Shown here piece after piece: positions 7,651-15,891 of a stretch of DNA of 64,000 nt. The notes beneath the pieces were generated by a model that saw only the letters and a program-made list of their open reading frames with translations, was not told where the DNA came from and searched no databases. This stretch comes from an uncultured Christensenella sp. (GTDB lineage Bacteria; Bacillota; Clostridia; Christensenellales; Borkfalkiaceae): NCBI GenBank assembly GCA_905203015.1, contig CAJKUC010000002.1, positions 124,001 to 188,000 on the forward strand, in the 5' to 3' direction. Within the stretch, counting starts at the first letter, position 1. The number at the start of each line of letters is the position of its first letter. The position numbers were made by a program, and so were the translations under genes.

Positions 7651-8691
7651 CTATTTCGACGCGCGGATTTCATACTTTCCGTCCGTTTTCATCGTCACGA
7701 CGATCGTGCCGTCTTCATCCGTTCTCCAAATCTCCGCGCCTGCGGCAACCAGCCTTTCGCGCGTTTCTTTCGCGGGATGACCATATGCGTTTTCTTCTCC
7801 TACGCAGATCACGGCGTCGCGAACTCCCAGCGCGGCAAGAAATTCCGCCGAAGAAGAACTTTTCGAGCCGTGATGCGCCACTTTCAGTATTTCCGTGCCG
7901 CCGAAAGAAAAGTTCTTTTCTCCGAAACGCAGAAGCCCCGCCTCCGCTTCGTTTAAAAGAGATTTCTCTTCTTCCGAAGTAATATCGCCGCAAAGCAACG
8001 CGCTGCTGCCGGAATAATCAAGCCAGATTACGGCGGATGTATCGTTAATCGCCTCGGCGGTATCTCCGTTCTTGTCGTTCGCTTTCGCATATTCGCCCGC
8101 AGGGTTGTCCGCGCCGTGCGGCGATAAAAACCACAGCGTATACGGATATTCTCCCGTATCCGAAGAAAGGGAAATCCCGCGTTCCGAAATTTCCGTTTCA
8201 CAGCCTTTTTCTTCCACGGCGGCGATAAATTCGTCGTATTCTTTTCCCGCCGTATACGTAACGTACGGAAGATACACGGTGGACGCGCCGACGATTTCCG
8301 TCACTTTATCCAATCCGCCCGTATGATCGGCGTCGGAATGAGTAGCCACAAGATAATCGAGGGTTTTTATTCCGAGCGAATAAATATAGCGCAATATGTA
8401 TGTGGTATGCGCGGGATCGGCGTCGCCTCCGTCCACCAGCATCGTCTTCCCGTCGGGCAATTCGATAAGTATGCTGTCGCCCTGCCCTACGTCGAGAAAG
8501 TGCAGCCGACATTCTCCTTCCCGCCGTTTCGTCGTTTTCGGCTTCGACACGCGATACTTCCACGTTTCGGGCGGCACAAAGCAGGAAAAGACGACAAGCC
8601 CCGCCACGGCTACGGCAACCGCCGCACCCACCGCCGCTTGCACACGGCGTTTTCTTTTCTTCGCGATTTCCGCCCTTTTGCCGTAATTCAT
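7651..8691 (-). CDS. ComEC/Rec2-like metallo-beta-lactamase-fold hydrolase with N-terminal anchor
   Basis: This 346-residue protein begins with a basic stretch and one membrane segment (about 21-40, VGAAVAVAVAGLVVF), after which the hydrolase domain should face outward. It carries FLDVGQGDSILIELPDG, the metal motif THSDADHTGG and AHHGSKSSSS, which mark the beta-lactamase domain found at the C-terminus of ComEC and in stand-alone lipoproteins of Firmicutes. The large membrane channel of true ComEC is absent. It starts inside the end of the alarmone synthetase gene (ATGA overlap), so the two are co-translated. It ends in TAG, one of only three genes here to do so. Substrate unknown; a nuclease or phosphodiesterase role is plausible. 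Confidence 0.87.
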   Translation of the reverse strand: MNYGKRAEIAKKRKRRVQAAVGAAVAVAVAGLVVFSCFVPPETWKYRVSKPKTTKRREGECRLHFLDVGQGDSILIELPDGKTMLVDGGDADPAHTTYILRYIYSLGIKTLDYLVATHSDADHTGGLDKVTEIVGASTVYLPYVTYTAGKEYDEFIAAVEEKGCETEISERGISLSSDTGEYPYTLWFLSPHGADNPAGEYAKANDKNGDTAEAINDTSAVIWLDYSGSSALLCGDITSEEEKSLLNEAEAGLLRFGEKNFSFGGTEILKVAHHGSKSSSSAEFLAALGVRDAVICVGEENAYGHPAKETRERLVAAGAEIWRTDEDGTIVVTMKTDGKYEIRASK

Positions 8692-9371
8692 TTTTCGTCG
8701 CCTTTTTCTTCCGTATGCCGTTCGTTCAGGGCGCGTATATCGCCGCAGATTTTCTGCATGCGCTCTTCCACGGAAAAGAGATCGTCGGCACAGGAACGCA
8801 GTTCCGTAAACGCCGATTTTTTCAGTTCCGCGCCCGCTTTATAAGAGACTTCGTGTTCGAGACTCGCCCACATATTCATGGAAATCGTGCGCAACTGTAT
8901 TTCCACGGGAACGACGGTAGCCACGAACGAAAGCGCAACGGGTACCTCCGCGATAAGATGCAGGCTTCTGTAACCGTTCGGTTTCGGTTTTTCTATATAA
9001 TCTTTCCTGCGTATCAGGCGCACGTCGTGCTGATTCAGAAACACCCGCGCGATCTTGTAAATATCCTCCACATAGCCGCACACCACGCGCACGCCCGCGA
9101 TATCCGTCAGTTTTTTCAGATTTTCGGGCGTTTGCCCGTAGCCGCGCCGACGAAGTTTTTCGTAGCAACTTTCGGGCGTTTTCAAACGACTTTCGATATG
9201 ATGAATCGGATCGTGCCCGTGCGTAAACGAAAATTCGTCGTCGAGTATTTCAAAACGCGAGCACGCCGTTTTCAACGCGCCCGAATACAATGGTTTTAAC
9301 CTTGCGTATTCGCGTAAAAATTCTTCCGTGGGCTTATCGGCATTTCCGTTTTCCGTCTTTTCTTCCTGCAT
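8688..9371 (-). CDS. Small alarmone synthetase, RelA/SpoT-like (p)ppGpp synthetase domain
   Basis: This 227-residue protein is a GTP pyrophosphokinase of the YjbM/RelQ class, which transfers pyrophosphate from ATP to GTP/GDP to make the stringent-response alarmone. Visible motifs are ITDIAGVRVVC-like KLTDIAGVRVVC, KPNGYRSLHL, PVEIQLRT and MWASLEHEV, the standard synthetase signatures. The HD hydrolase, TGS and ACT domains of RelA/SpoT are missing, as expected for the small class. The N-terminal 20 residues are charged and disordered. It overlaps the following ComEC-like gene by four bases. Regulation is not evident; the upstream neighbour is an M50 peptidase gene. Confidence 0.92.
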   Translation of the reverse strand: MQEEKTENGNADKPTEEFLREYARLKPLYSGALKTACSRFEILDDEFSFTHGHDPIHHIESRLKTPESCYEKLRRRGYGQTPENLKKLTDIAGVRVVCGYVEDIYKIARVFLNQHDVRLIRRKDYIEKPKPNGYRSLHLIAEVPVALSFVATVVPVEIQLRTISMNMWASLEHEVSYKAGAELKKSAFTELRSCADDLFSVEERMQKICGDIRALNERHTEEKGDEK

Positions 9372-9449
9372 TTTTTCTCCCTGTCGTATCCGCTTTTTTC
9401 GGGGAAAAGTGTCCGTTCCGCGTTGTTCCCCCGCCGTATTTATAAACGC

Positions 9450-10535
9450 CTACAGCCGTTTTAAAAGCAATTCTTCCGTTTTTCTTTCCCCCGCTGTACG
9501 AATTTCCGACGTAAGCGACAACCCTTTTTCCGTATATTTCAGGCTTTCCGTTTCGCTTCCCTTCATTTTATAATATGCGGCAAGCGCGCGTTTTTCCGCC
9601 ACGGAAAGGTTCGCCGAAGGGGATTTTTCCTTTTTTTCTCCGTTCCGCGCGTTCACGGCGCCAAAACATTTTTCCGCCTGTTCCTCATCGCCCACGCACG
9701 AATTTGTATATAAAAGTTCGCAAAGAGCGAGACTTTCTTCCTCCCGCGTAAGGTATGCCGAAAGCGAAGCGATACGATTGAGATACCCCGCCGCCGCTTC
9801 CGTATTTCCGCGCTCCGTTTCCGCGTAATACAATTGAAACAGATTGGCGATGAACAGCGGCTCGTCTTCGGCGATCGCGGGCAATGAATAAAGGAACTCC
9901 CGATCGATTTCCGCGTACGATTTTCCCTCGTTCAGCCGCCCCTGCGCGTTCAACGCCGCCACGAAACGAACGCCGCAAGGCTTGTCTTTCACGATCTCGG
10001 TAAAAATCAGCCCGTCCGTTTTCCCGCCGCCGTAACAGAATAAAGCGACGTTCAGAAAAAACAGATACGCGGCATACGGCAACGCCCCGAGAAAAACGAG
10101 AGAAACGTTTTCCGCCGCTCCGCCTTTTCCGATCGTACATGCCGCCGCCACGGTGAGCAAAACGCACCAGAGCAAGCCGAAAATCAAGCCGCCCGCAGAA
10201 TAAGCCGCCGCGCGTTTTTTCATGTTCCCCGCCGATTTTGGTATCGCCCTCGTTTCCTCCGCCGAGAACGGAGAGCAGAGCGAAAAACGCCTTTTTTCGC
10301 CTGTATGGTCGTATTTAAACACGAAAAATTTCAGATACACCACGCGGAAACCGTTTATTTTCGCAAAAAACGCATGCCCCGCCTCGTGAAAAAACGGCGC
10401 GAGCAAAAGCCCCGCCACCCCGCCGATAAGGGGATAAATAATTTTATCTTCCGCCCGCACGAGCAACAGAATAAACGCCGCCGCGCACAGCGCGGAAAGC
10501 ACAATCGCATATGCGTTTTTCAGAAATTTTTTCAC
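9450..10535 (-). CDS. M50-family membrane metallopeptidase-like protein
   Basis: The 361-residue chain has an N-terminal membrane segment, then the zinc motif HEAGHAFFAKINGF near residue 50 in a hydrophobic context, and further membrane spans (about 110-130 and 145-170). The C-terminal 170 residues are soluble, with helical repeats that resemble tetratricopeptide packing (for example EPLFIANLFQLYYAETERGN). The HExxH motif in a membrane helix is typical of site-2-protease/M50 enzymes. A second conserved M50 motif (NxxPxxxLDG) is not obvious, so activity is uncertain. The start is GTG at 10535 with a GGGG-type ribosome site. It ends in TAG. Substrate unknown. Confidence 0.75.
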   Translation of the reverse strand: MKKFLKNAYAIVLSALCAAAFILLLVRAEDKIIYPLIGGVAGLLLAPFFHEAGHAFFAKINGFRVVYLKFFVFKYDHTGEKRRFSLCSPFSAEETRAIPKSAGNMKKRAAAYSAGGLIFGLLWCVLLTVAAACTIGKGGAAENVSLVFLGALPYAAYLFFLNVALFCYGGGKTDGLIFTEIVKDKPCGVRFVAALNAQGRLNEGKSYAEIDREFLYSLPAIAEDEPLFIANLFQLYYAETERGNTEAAAGYLNRIASLSAYLTREEESLALCELLYTNSCVGDEEQAEKCFGAVNARNGEKKEKSPSANLSVAEKRALAAYYKMKGSETESLKYTEKGLSLTSEIRTAGERKTEELLLKRL

Positions 10536-10666
10536 TTGATTTTTCCCCGCTTCCGCTTCAAAAAATTATCTTTAAAAAACTTTTCGCCCGCCGTATTGCG
10601 CAACCGTTAGCGCACCCGTCGCAAAACTTTTTACGGTAACGTTCCCGATAGATCTGCCGCGGAAAA

Positions 10667-11563
10667 TCAGAGCAAGCCTTTTTCCCGCGCATATCCTTCG
10701 AGATTGTCCTCGTCGGAAACCGTGATTTCGGATAAAGAAAGCGTACGCATCAACGCTTCGATCCAAGCCGCCCCGCCGCCGATCACGTCGGCACGTTTTT
10801 TCGGCATGCCCGGAAACTTTTCTATCTCGCAAACGGGCAACGTTAAAAGTTTTTCGGCGTAATTTTTCATTTCGCCCGCCGTAATTTTCGTACCCGTCAC
10901 TTTTTTTCCGTCGTATTCTTTCAGATCGGCTTTCATCGCGCCGAGCGTTGTTGCCGTGCCGCCGATCGCCGTCATGTTACCGCATACGAAGCGTAAAAAA
11001 TCTTTTGCGTCGCGAAATTCCTCCGCTTCACTTTCGCAAAGTTCGCCGATTTTCCGCAAATCTCTGCCGCAAAGATCTTTCAGCCGCACCACACCGAGCG
11101 GAACGCTCTTTTTATACACGATATTTCCCGCTTGCCGTACGGCGATTTCCGTACTCGCACCGCCCACGTCGAGCGTTGCGCCGTCGGCGGAATGCAGTGC
11201 GCCACTCATCCCGAGCGCGGCTTCTTCTTCGCCGGAAAGCACGCTGAGATCTATCCCGCTTTTTTCTTTCACGAGGCGAAGAAATTCGTCTTTGTTTTCC
11301 GCTTCGCGCACGGCTGCCGTGGCATAGGCGTACACAATCGCCGCGCCTTCCGCTTCCGCCCTGTTTTTAAATGCGGCGATCGCGTTCGCCGTACGCTCCT
11401 GCGCCTCTTCTTTTAAACGCGGGGAAAAGGCGATTCCTTCCCCGAGGCGCGTTGTATCGAGCGTTTTATATAAAACTTTTCCGTCCGCCACAAGCATGAG
11501 GCGAACGGAATTAGAGCCGACGTCTATCACCGCGCTTTTTCCGCGGAACGTTTCGTTTTTCAT
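10667..11563 (-). CDS. Ppx/GppA family phosphatase
   Basis: This 298-residue cytoplasmic protein belongs to the actin-fold exopolyphosphatase/guanosine-pentaphosphatase family. It carries VIDVGSNSVRL at the N-terminus, ATAAVREAENKDEFL, VLSGEEEA, TLDVGGASTEIA and IGGTATTLGA, which form the nucleotide/phosphate-binding core, and RADVIGGG near the C-terminus. The length of about 300 fits the short single-module class without the HD extension. It lies last in the run YabP-YabQ-DivIC-Ppx. It could hydrolyse polyphosphate or pppGpp; sequence alone does not decide. The presence of an alarmone synthetase two genes on makes a pppGpp link attractive but unproven. Confidence 0.92.
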   Translation of the reverse strand: MKNETFRGKSAVIDVGSNSVRLMLVADGKVLYKTLDTTRLGEGIAFSPRLKEEAQERTANAIAAFKNRAEAEGAAIVYAYATAAVREAENKDEFLRLVKEKSGIDLSVLSGEEEAALGMSGALHSADGATLDVGGASTEIAVRQAGNIVYKKSVPLGVVRLKDLCGRDLRKIGELCESEAEEFRDAKDFLRFVCGNMTAIGGTATTLGAMKADLKEYDGKKVTGTKITAGEMKNYAEKLLTLPVCEIEKFPGMPKKRADVIGGGAAWIEALMRTLSLSEITVSDEDNLEGYAREKGLL

Positions 11564-11625
11564 AGCGTTTTCGTATTTCTCCTCAGAACGTAGCCGAAAA
11601 CTTTCCCGAGCGTACCTTCTTTCCG

Positions 11626-11880
11626 TTACGGTTTCTTGTATCCCTGTCTGCGCGCCAGTTCTTCTTTTCCGAGAAGCGAAAGGTAATAATCGAGATCCCC
11701 GCTTTGACGATCGATCGTCTGCTGTAATTCTGCGTTTTCCGCTTTTATTCGTTCGATCCGCTTATTCGCCACGGAAATGGAAACGACCTGATAGATAATC
11801 ACGGCGAGCAGACAGACTACCAATAACGTAGCCGCCACCACAGACGCGATTACCGTTCTTTTCATTTTTTCCTGAGTCAT
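11626..11880 (-). CDS. DivIC/FtsB-type septum formation initiator
   Basis: This 84-residue bitopic membrane protein has a short cytoplasmic N-terminus, a membrane segment (about 9-32, VIASVVAATLLVVCLLAVII) and a coiled coil (about 35-65, RIERIKAENAELQQTI) followed by the small FtsB/DivIC tail with LGKEELAR. Such proteins stabilise the FtsL-FtsQ division complex at the septum. Its start overlaps the YabQ stop by four bases, matching the conserved yabP-yabQ-divIC order of spore-forming Firmicutes. Confidence 0.88.
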   Translation of the reverse strand: MTQEKMKRTVIASVVAATLLVVCLLAVIIYQVVSISVANKRIERIKAENAELQQTIDRQSGDLDYYLSLLGKEELARRQGYKKP

Positions 11881-12263
11881 AAGCGAGCCCTTTTTTTCTC
11901 TTGATTTTTACGCTCTTCCCGCTTTTTTTTCTTCAAAACCGCCCGAAAGACCGTATTTTTCCACTTTTCGCATCTATTATAGCATATTTTTTGAAAAAAT
12001 GCAACTACTCTGCGCAAAGATTTTGAATATATTATAAAACCTGCGGCAAAAGCGAAATAAACGAAAACACGGAAATCGGGAAAAGCGCATTTCGTGGCAA
12101 CAGCCACGTACACCGCCGCCGAAAGCAGAAAAAACGCCACGTCGGCAAACGCTTCCGATATTTTACAAAACCGTAACGGGCGCAGAAGATCGTATAAAAG
12201 CCCCGCCGCGATTCCAAGCATTGCGCATATCAGAAACGCGGGAAGTTGCCCCGCCGTATCCAT
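11877..12263 (-). CDS. yabQ: Spore cortex biosynthesis protein YabQ
   Basis: This 128-residue membrane protein has three to four hydrophobic segments, with the family landmark GLLYDLLRPLRF near residue 21 and a strongly basic C-terminal tail (KKKKREERKN). YabQ is needed for spore cortex assembly in Bacillus and sits in the forespore envelope. It follows yabP by 20 bases and overlaps the DivIC-like gene by four, so it is part of the conserved sporulation/division cluster. Sequence similarity is modest, and the call rests on the Leu-rich motif, topology and neighbours together. Confidence 0.85.
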   Translation of the reverse strand: MDTAGQLPAFLICAMLGIAAGLLYDLLRPLRFCKISEAFADVAFFLLSAAVYVAVATKCAFPDFRVFVYFAFAAGFIIYSKSLRRVVAFFQKICYNRCEKWKNTVFRAVLKKKKREERKNQEKKRARL

Positions 12264-12283
12264 AACGCTCCGTCCTTCCCGCG

Positions 12284-12535
12284 TCAGCGGAACAGGCGGG
12301 ATTTCAGCGATCCGCCGTATTTAAACGAATCCACCGTGCCGCTTGCGCGGAACGTACCGCTTTCTTTTGAAAACCCCGTGATTTTAAAATCGCCGCCGCT
12401 GAAAGACAGAATCGTTTTCGACGAAACAAGCGACAGTTCTATCCGTACGGGCGAAAAACTTTTCACCGCTTCCACGCCCGTCACGGTAACGTTTTTTCTG
12501 TTGTCGATCTGTATCGAATGATTTACTTCCTGCAT
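12284..12535 (-). CDS. yabP: Sporulation protein YabP
   Basis: This 83-residue soluble protein matches the YabP/YqfC family: HSIQIDNRKNVTVTGVEAVKSF at the N-terminus, a central VSSKTILSFSGGDFKITGF and a short tail rich in Gly and Lys. YabP is a spore-specific protein required for normal sporulation, usually encoded directly before yabQ, as here. The start codon is at 12535; the ribosome site is weak. It lies 43 bases downstream of the HD-domain gene and may share that transcript. Confidence 0.88.
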   Translation of the reverse strand: MQEVNHSIQIDNRKNVTVTGVEAVKSFSPVRIELSLVSSKTILSFSGGDFKITGFSKESGTFRASGTVDSFKYGGSLKSRLFR

Positions 12536-12578
12536 ACTTTATCGTATGCCGCAAACGAATCGGATATTCCGTAAAAAA

Positions 12579-13184
12579 TCAACGATCTCGGCGCCGCAGC
12601 AGCGCGTAAACGTTTTTGCCCGCTTTTTCGGAAAAATATCCGAGAAGTTCCAGATTTTTATCCCATTGCGCCTGCGGATAGTTTCCGTAACGCCGTTTTA
12701 CGTCCGCCATGCGTTCTTCCACGTCCAGAATCCCCTCGCTGCCAGCCAGAGCGTCGCAGAGTTGGATCAGCCTGTCGTAATCGTCGTATTCCGCTTCTTC
12801 CGGCAATCGGCGTACTTCGAGCGCCTCACTTTCGGGTATATCGATTCTGCCGATGTATATATCGAGGTCTCGATTCGGAAACGAATGAGTAAGGCAGATT
12901 TTCGCCACGGCGAAATAGCCGAGGCTTTGCATATAGCGATAGCCGTTATAAATATGCCCGAGATCGCGTACGAAAAATTTTCTGCCTATATCGTGCAACA
13001 ACCCGAGCACCTAGGCTTTTTCGCCGTTCATGCCGCAGGATAAAGCGATTTTTTCCGCCGCATACGCCGCGACGCGGCAGTGATTGCCCCAATGCCCCGG
13101 ATCGATTTTTTCCGCTTCGGCAAGCATCGCTTCCGCCGTTTTACGATCGGGATATCCCTCCCGTTTTTCCGAGTTCTCCGCCAT
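12579..13184 (-). pseudogene. HD-domain hydrolase gene interrupted by one in-frame amber codon
   Basis: One frame runs 201 sense or nonsense codons from ATG 13184 (ribosome site GGAGG) to TGA 12579. TAG at 13011-13013 falls at codon 58, between ...GMNGEKA and VLGLLHDIGR..., exactly in the helix that carries the HD metal motif. The part after TAG includes LLHDIGRKF, LGHIYNGYRY, CLTHSFPNRD and YDDYDRLIQLCDALAG, so every expected metal ligand is downstream of the block while the helix with HWGNHCRVAAYAAEKIA lies upstream. Relatives as I remember them read KAYxLGLLHDIGR, so Tyr or Trp is expected there. Apart from the stop, both halves look intact. Likely an HD phosphohydrolase of unknown substrate; possibly inactivated. 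Confidence 0.75.
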
Positions 13185-13243
13185 TTCGCCTCCGCGCCGG
13201 GATTCCCGTTTTACATCAGACGGAAATCCCCGCACAAATCGTT

Positions 13244-15073
13244 TTATTTCGCGTTCTTTTCCTTGAATCTCGCCTTCGCGCGAAGTTCGCTGTCCAGAAT
13301 CCGCTTACGGATACGCAACGATTTCGGCGTCACTTCCAGAAGTTCGTCGTCTGCGATAAATTCGAGGCATTCTTCCAGACTCATCTTGCTTACGGGAATC
13401 AGCGTAAGCGCGTCGTCGCTGTTTGAAGAACGGGTATTCGTAAGGTGCTTCGTCTTGCATACGTTCACGTTGATATCGTCGGCAAGATTCGTATAGCCGA
13501 TCACCATGCCCTCGTAAACGGGCGTACCGGGCGTAATGAAGAGCGTACCTCTTCCCTGCGCGTTAAAGAGCCCGTACGTCACCGCTTCGCCCGTCTCGAA
13601 CGCCACAAGCGACCCCGTGTTTCTGCGTTGCATATCTCCCTTATACGGCTCGTATCCGTAGAAGATGGAGTTCATAATACCCTGCCCTTTGGTATCCGTA
13701 AGAAATTCGCTCTTGTAGCCGAAGAGCCCGCGCGCGGGAATGGCGAATTCGAGGCGCATGCGGCTGCCCATCGCGTTCATGTGCAACAGCGTGCCTTTAC
13801 GGTTGCCCATAGCCGAAAATACGGGACCCGTCATATCCTCGGGAACGTCCACCACCAATCTTTCGATAGGCTCGTGGCGTACGCCGTCGATTTCTTTATA
13901 CAGCACGCGCGGCGTAGACACCTGAAATTCGTATCCTTCTCGGCGCATCGTTTCGATCAGAATGGAAAGATGCATTTCGCCCCTGCCGCAGACGCGGAAG
14001 GAATCCGCGCTATCCGTATCGTTCACGCGAAGGGATACGTCGCGGAGAAGTTCTTTATACAAGCGTTCGCGCAATTGGCGCGTGGTGACGAATTTTCCTT
14101 CTTTTCCCGCGAAGGGGCTGTCGTTCACCGAGAACGTCATTTCCACCGTGGGATCTTCGATCTTCACGAATTGTACGGGTTCCACTTTATCGGGAGCGCA
14201 CACCGTATCGCCGATATTCAGCCCGTCGATACCCGAAAACACCACGATATCGCCTGCCTGCGCCGTAGGCACGGGCACGCGATCGAGCCCTTCGATCTGG
14301 TAGAGGTTTACGATCTTGCAATTCGTACGCACTTTTTTATCGTTGTAATTGCACACGGTGACGGGTTCGTTCGTACGCGCCACGCCGCGTTCGATTCTGC
14401 CGATCCCGATTCTGCCGACGAATTCGTTGTAGTCGATACAGGAAACAAGCAACTGCGTAGGACCTTCCACGTCCATATCCATAGGAGGAATATGCGTAAG
14501 AATCGTATCGAACAGCGGGTTGAGGTTCGGCTCCTGCTTATCGGGCGTAAGAGACGACGTACCCGTTCTGCCGCAGCAATATACGATCGGGCTTTCCAGT
14601 TGTTCGTCCGTCGCGTCGAGATCCATCATCAGTTCCAGCACTTCGTCCACCACTTCGGAAATACGAGCGTCGGGGCGATCCACTTTGTTTATAACGATGA
14701 TCAGTTTCAGCCCGAGTTCCAGCGCTTTCTGCATAACGAAACGCGTCTGCGGAAGCGGACCTTCCGCCGCGTCCACCAGAATCAGCGCGCCGTTCACCAT
14801 TTTCAGAACGCGCTCCACTTCGCCCGAGAAATCCGCGTGCCCCGGGGTATCCACAATATTGATTTTCACGCCCTTATAATGCGCGGAGGTATTTTTCGCG
14901 AGAATCGTAATACCGCGTTCTCTTTCCAGCGCGTTGGAATCCATCACGCGATCCTGCACCTGCTGGTTTTCGCGGAACATTCCTCCCTGCTGCAACATCT
15001 GGTTTACAAGCGTCGTTTTGCCGTGGTCGACGTGAGCGATAATAGCCACGTTTCTCAAATCTTCTCTGATCAC
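13244..15073 (-). CDS. typA: Ribosome-binding translational GTPase TypA/BipA
   Basis: This 609-residue protein is full length for BipA. The G domain at the N-terminus carries AHVDHGKTTL, the switch region RGITILAKNTS, DTPGHADF and NKVDRPDAR; elongation-factor-like domains II, III and V follow, then the TypA-specific C-terminus (MEGMVIG-like YEGMVIGYTNLADDINVNVCKTKHLTN). It acts on the ribosome in assembly and stress adaptation. Translation starts at GTG 15073 behind AAGGAG. A promoter is visible at 15185-15213. The HD-domain gene follows 59 bases downstream. Confidence 0.97.
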   Translation of the reverse strand: MIREDLRNVAIIAHVDHGKTTLVNQMLQQGGMFRENQQVQDRVMDSNALERERGITILAKNTSAHYKGVKINIVDTPGHADFSGEVERVLKMVNGALILVDAAEGPLPQTRFVMQKALELGLKLIIVINKVDRPDARISEVVDEVLELMMDLDATDEQLESPIVYCCGRTGTSSLTPDKQEPNLNPLFDTILTHIPPMDMDVEGPTQLLVSCIDYNEFVGRIGIGRIERGVARTNEPVTVCNYNDKKVRTNCKIVNLYQIEGLDRVPVPTAQAGDIVVFSGIDGLNIGDTVCAPDKVEPVQFVKIEDPTVEMTFSVNDSPFAGKEGKFVTTRQLRERLYKELLRDVSLRVNDTDSADSFRVCGRGEMHLSILIETMRREGYEFQVSTPRVLYKEIDGVRHEPIERLVVDVPEDMTGPVFSAMGNRKGTLLHMNAMGSRMRLEFAIPARGLFGYKSEFLTDTKGQGIMNSIFYGYEPYKGDMQRRNTGSLVAFETGEAVTYGLFNAQGRGTLFITPGTPVYEGMVIGYTNLADDINVNVCKTKHLTNTRSSNSDDALTLIPVSKMSLEECLEFIADDELLEVTPKSLRIRKRILDSELRAKARFKEKNAK

Positions 15074-15184
15074 TGTTCGTATCTCCTTGCGTATGCACGC
15101 ATTTATGCGCCCGCCGCCGCGCCGCTTTCCGCGCGCCGTTTCCTGCGCATGTCTTTAAAATTTCTTTGTTTTAATCCGTTGAAT

Positions 15185-15213
15185 ATTTTATACTTTTTTT
15201 ACGCCTTTGGCAA
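15185..15213 (-). promoter_or_regulatory. Probable typA promoter
   Basis: TTGCCA (15208-15213), 17 bases, TAAAAT (15185-15190) on the minus strand, giving a leader of about 105 bases. Confidence 0.6.
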
Positions 15214-15244
15214 CGATTTTCACAAGCATCTGCCGATTTTTATG

Positions 15245-15270
15245 CAAAAAAACGGATTTTTTTCTCCGTT
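15245..15270 (-). terminator. Terminator after thyA-folA
   Basis: AACGGA and TCCGTT pair across an A-rich loop and are followed on the minus strand by six T. It separates folA from the typA promoter. Confidence 0.75.
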
Positions 15271-15342
15271 TTTCCCTCTTTTCGGCTTCCGCCGCCGTTT
15301 TTCCGCCGTTTTCCGATTTTTCGCCGCGGAGCCGCCGCTTTC

Positions 15343-15849
15343 TTACAGCGGCAGCGGAGCGAGATTTTTATACGTGCAAAAACGTATTTCCAGCCCGTTA
15401 TCCTCTTCGGGCTCGCCCTCTTTCACGCAGACGAAATTCTTATCCTCGTCTAGATTCGGGAAAAACACTTCCGCTCCGCCGTCGGCATTCACCTTCGTTA
15501 CGTACACTTCGTTACAATAGGGAAGCAACTGCTTATACACCGACGCGCCGCCGATCACGTACACGTCTTCGCCGTTTTCCGCCGCTTTTTTCATCGCCCC
15601 GCGCGCTTCTTCCAGAGAACGCACGATTTCGCAATCGTCGCGCTGCGCCGTGGGCGACAATACGATGTGCCTGCGGTTTTTCAGCGGCTTTCCTCCGGGG
15701 AAAGACAGCAGCGTGTTTTCGCCGAGCACCACGGTGTGCCCCGAAGTGGTCTCGCGGAAAAATTTCATATCTTTTGGCAAAGAAAACATCAGATCGTTTT
15801 TTTTGCCGATGCCCCATTTTTTATCTACGTGTAAAATCGCGCGTATCAT
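15343..15849 (-). CDS. folA: Dihydrofolate reductase
   Basis: This 168-residue enzyme reduces dihydrofolate with NADPH, regenerating tetrahydrofolate after thymidylate synthesis. The N-terminus MIRAILHVDKKWGIGKKNDL, the substrate Asp region DLMFSLPKDMKFF, the NADPH segment VVLGENTLLSFPGGKPL and IGGASVYKQLLPY are standard DHFR landmarks. It lies 42 bases downstream of thyA on the same strand, the usual functional pair. The tetrahydrofolate it yields also feeds the two formyl transfers in the purine operon of this window. Confidence 0.95.
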   Translation of the reverse strand: MIRAILHVDKKWGIGKKNDLMFSLPKDMKFFRETTSGHTVVLGENTLLSFPGGKPLKNRRHIVLSPTAQRDDCEIVRSLEEARGAMKKAAENGEDVYVIGGASVYKQLLPYCNEVYVTKVNADGGAEVFFPNLDEDKNFVCVKEGEPEEDNGLEIRFCTYKNLAPLPL

Positions 15850-15891
15850 ATTATCTTTTCTCCTTACAACGTTCTTCGCTCTGCTCTTCGT

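Noticed and set aside
7651..8691. Complete ComEC DNA-uptake channel
   Set aside because: Only one membrane segment and the beta-lactamase domain are present; the competence-channel domain is missing.
2697..13184. Full reassignment of TAG as a sense codon
   Set aside because: Three genes appear to end at TAG (7651, 9450, 25414), and beyond the last one the frame runs straight into a terminator and promoter.
13445..15520. A 691-codon open frame antisense to typA
   Set aside because: The same mirror effect. TypA motifs on the minus strand are complete, and the antisense product resembles no protein.
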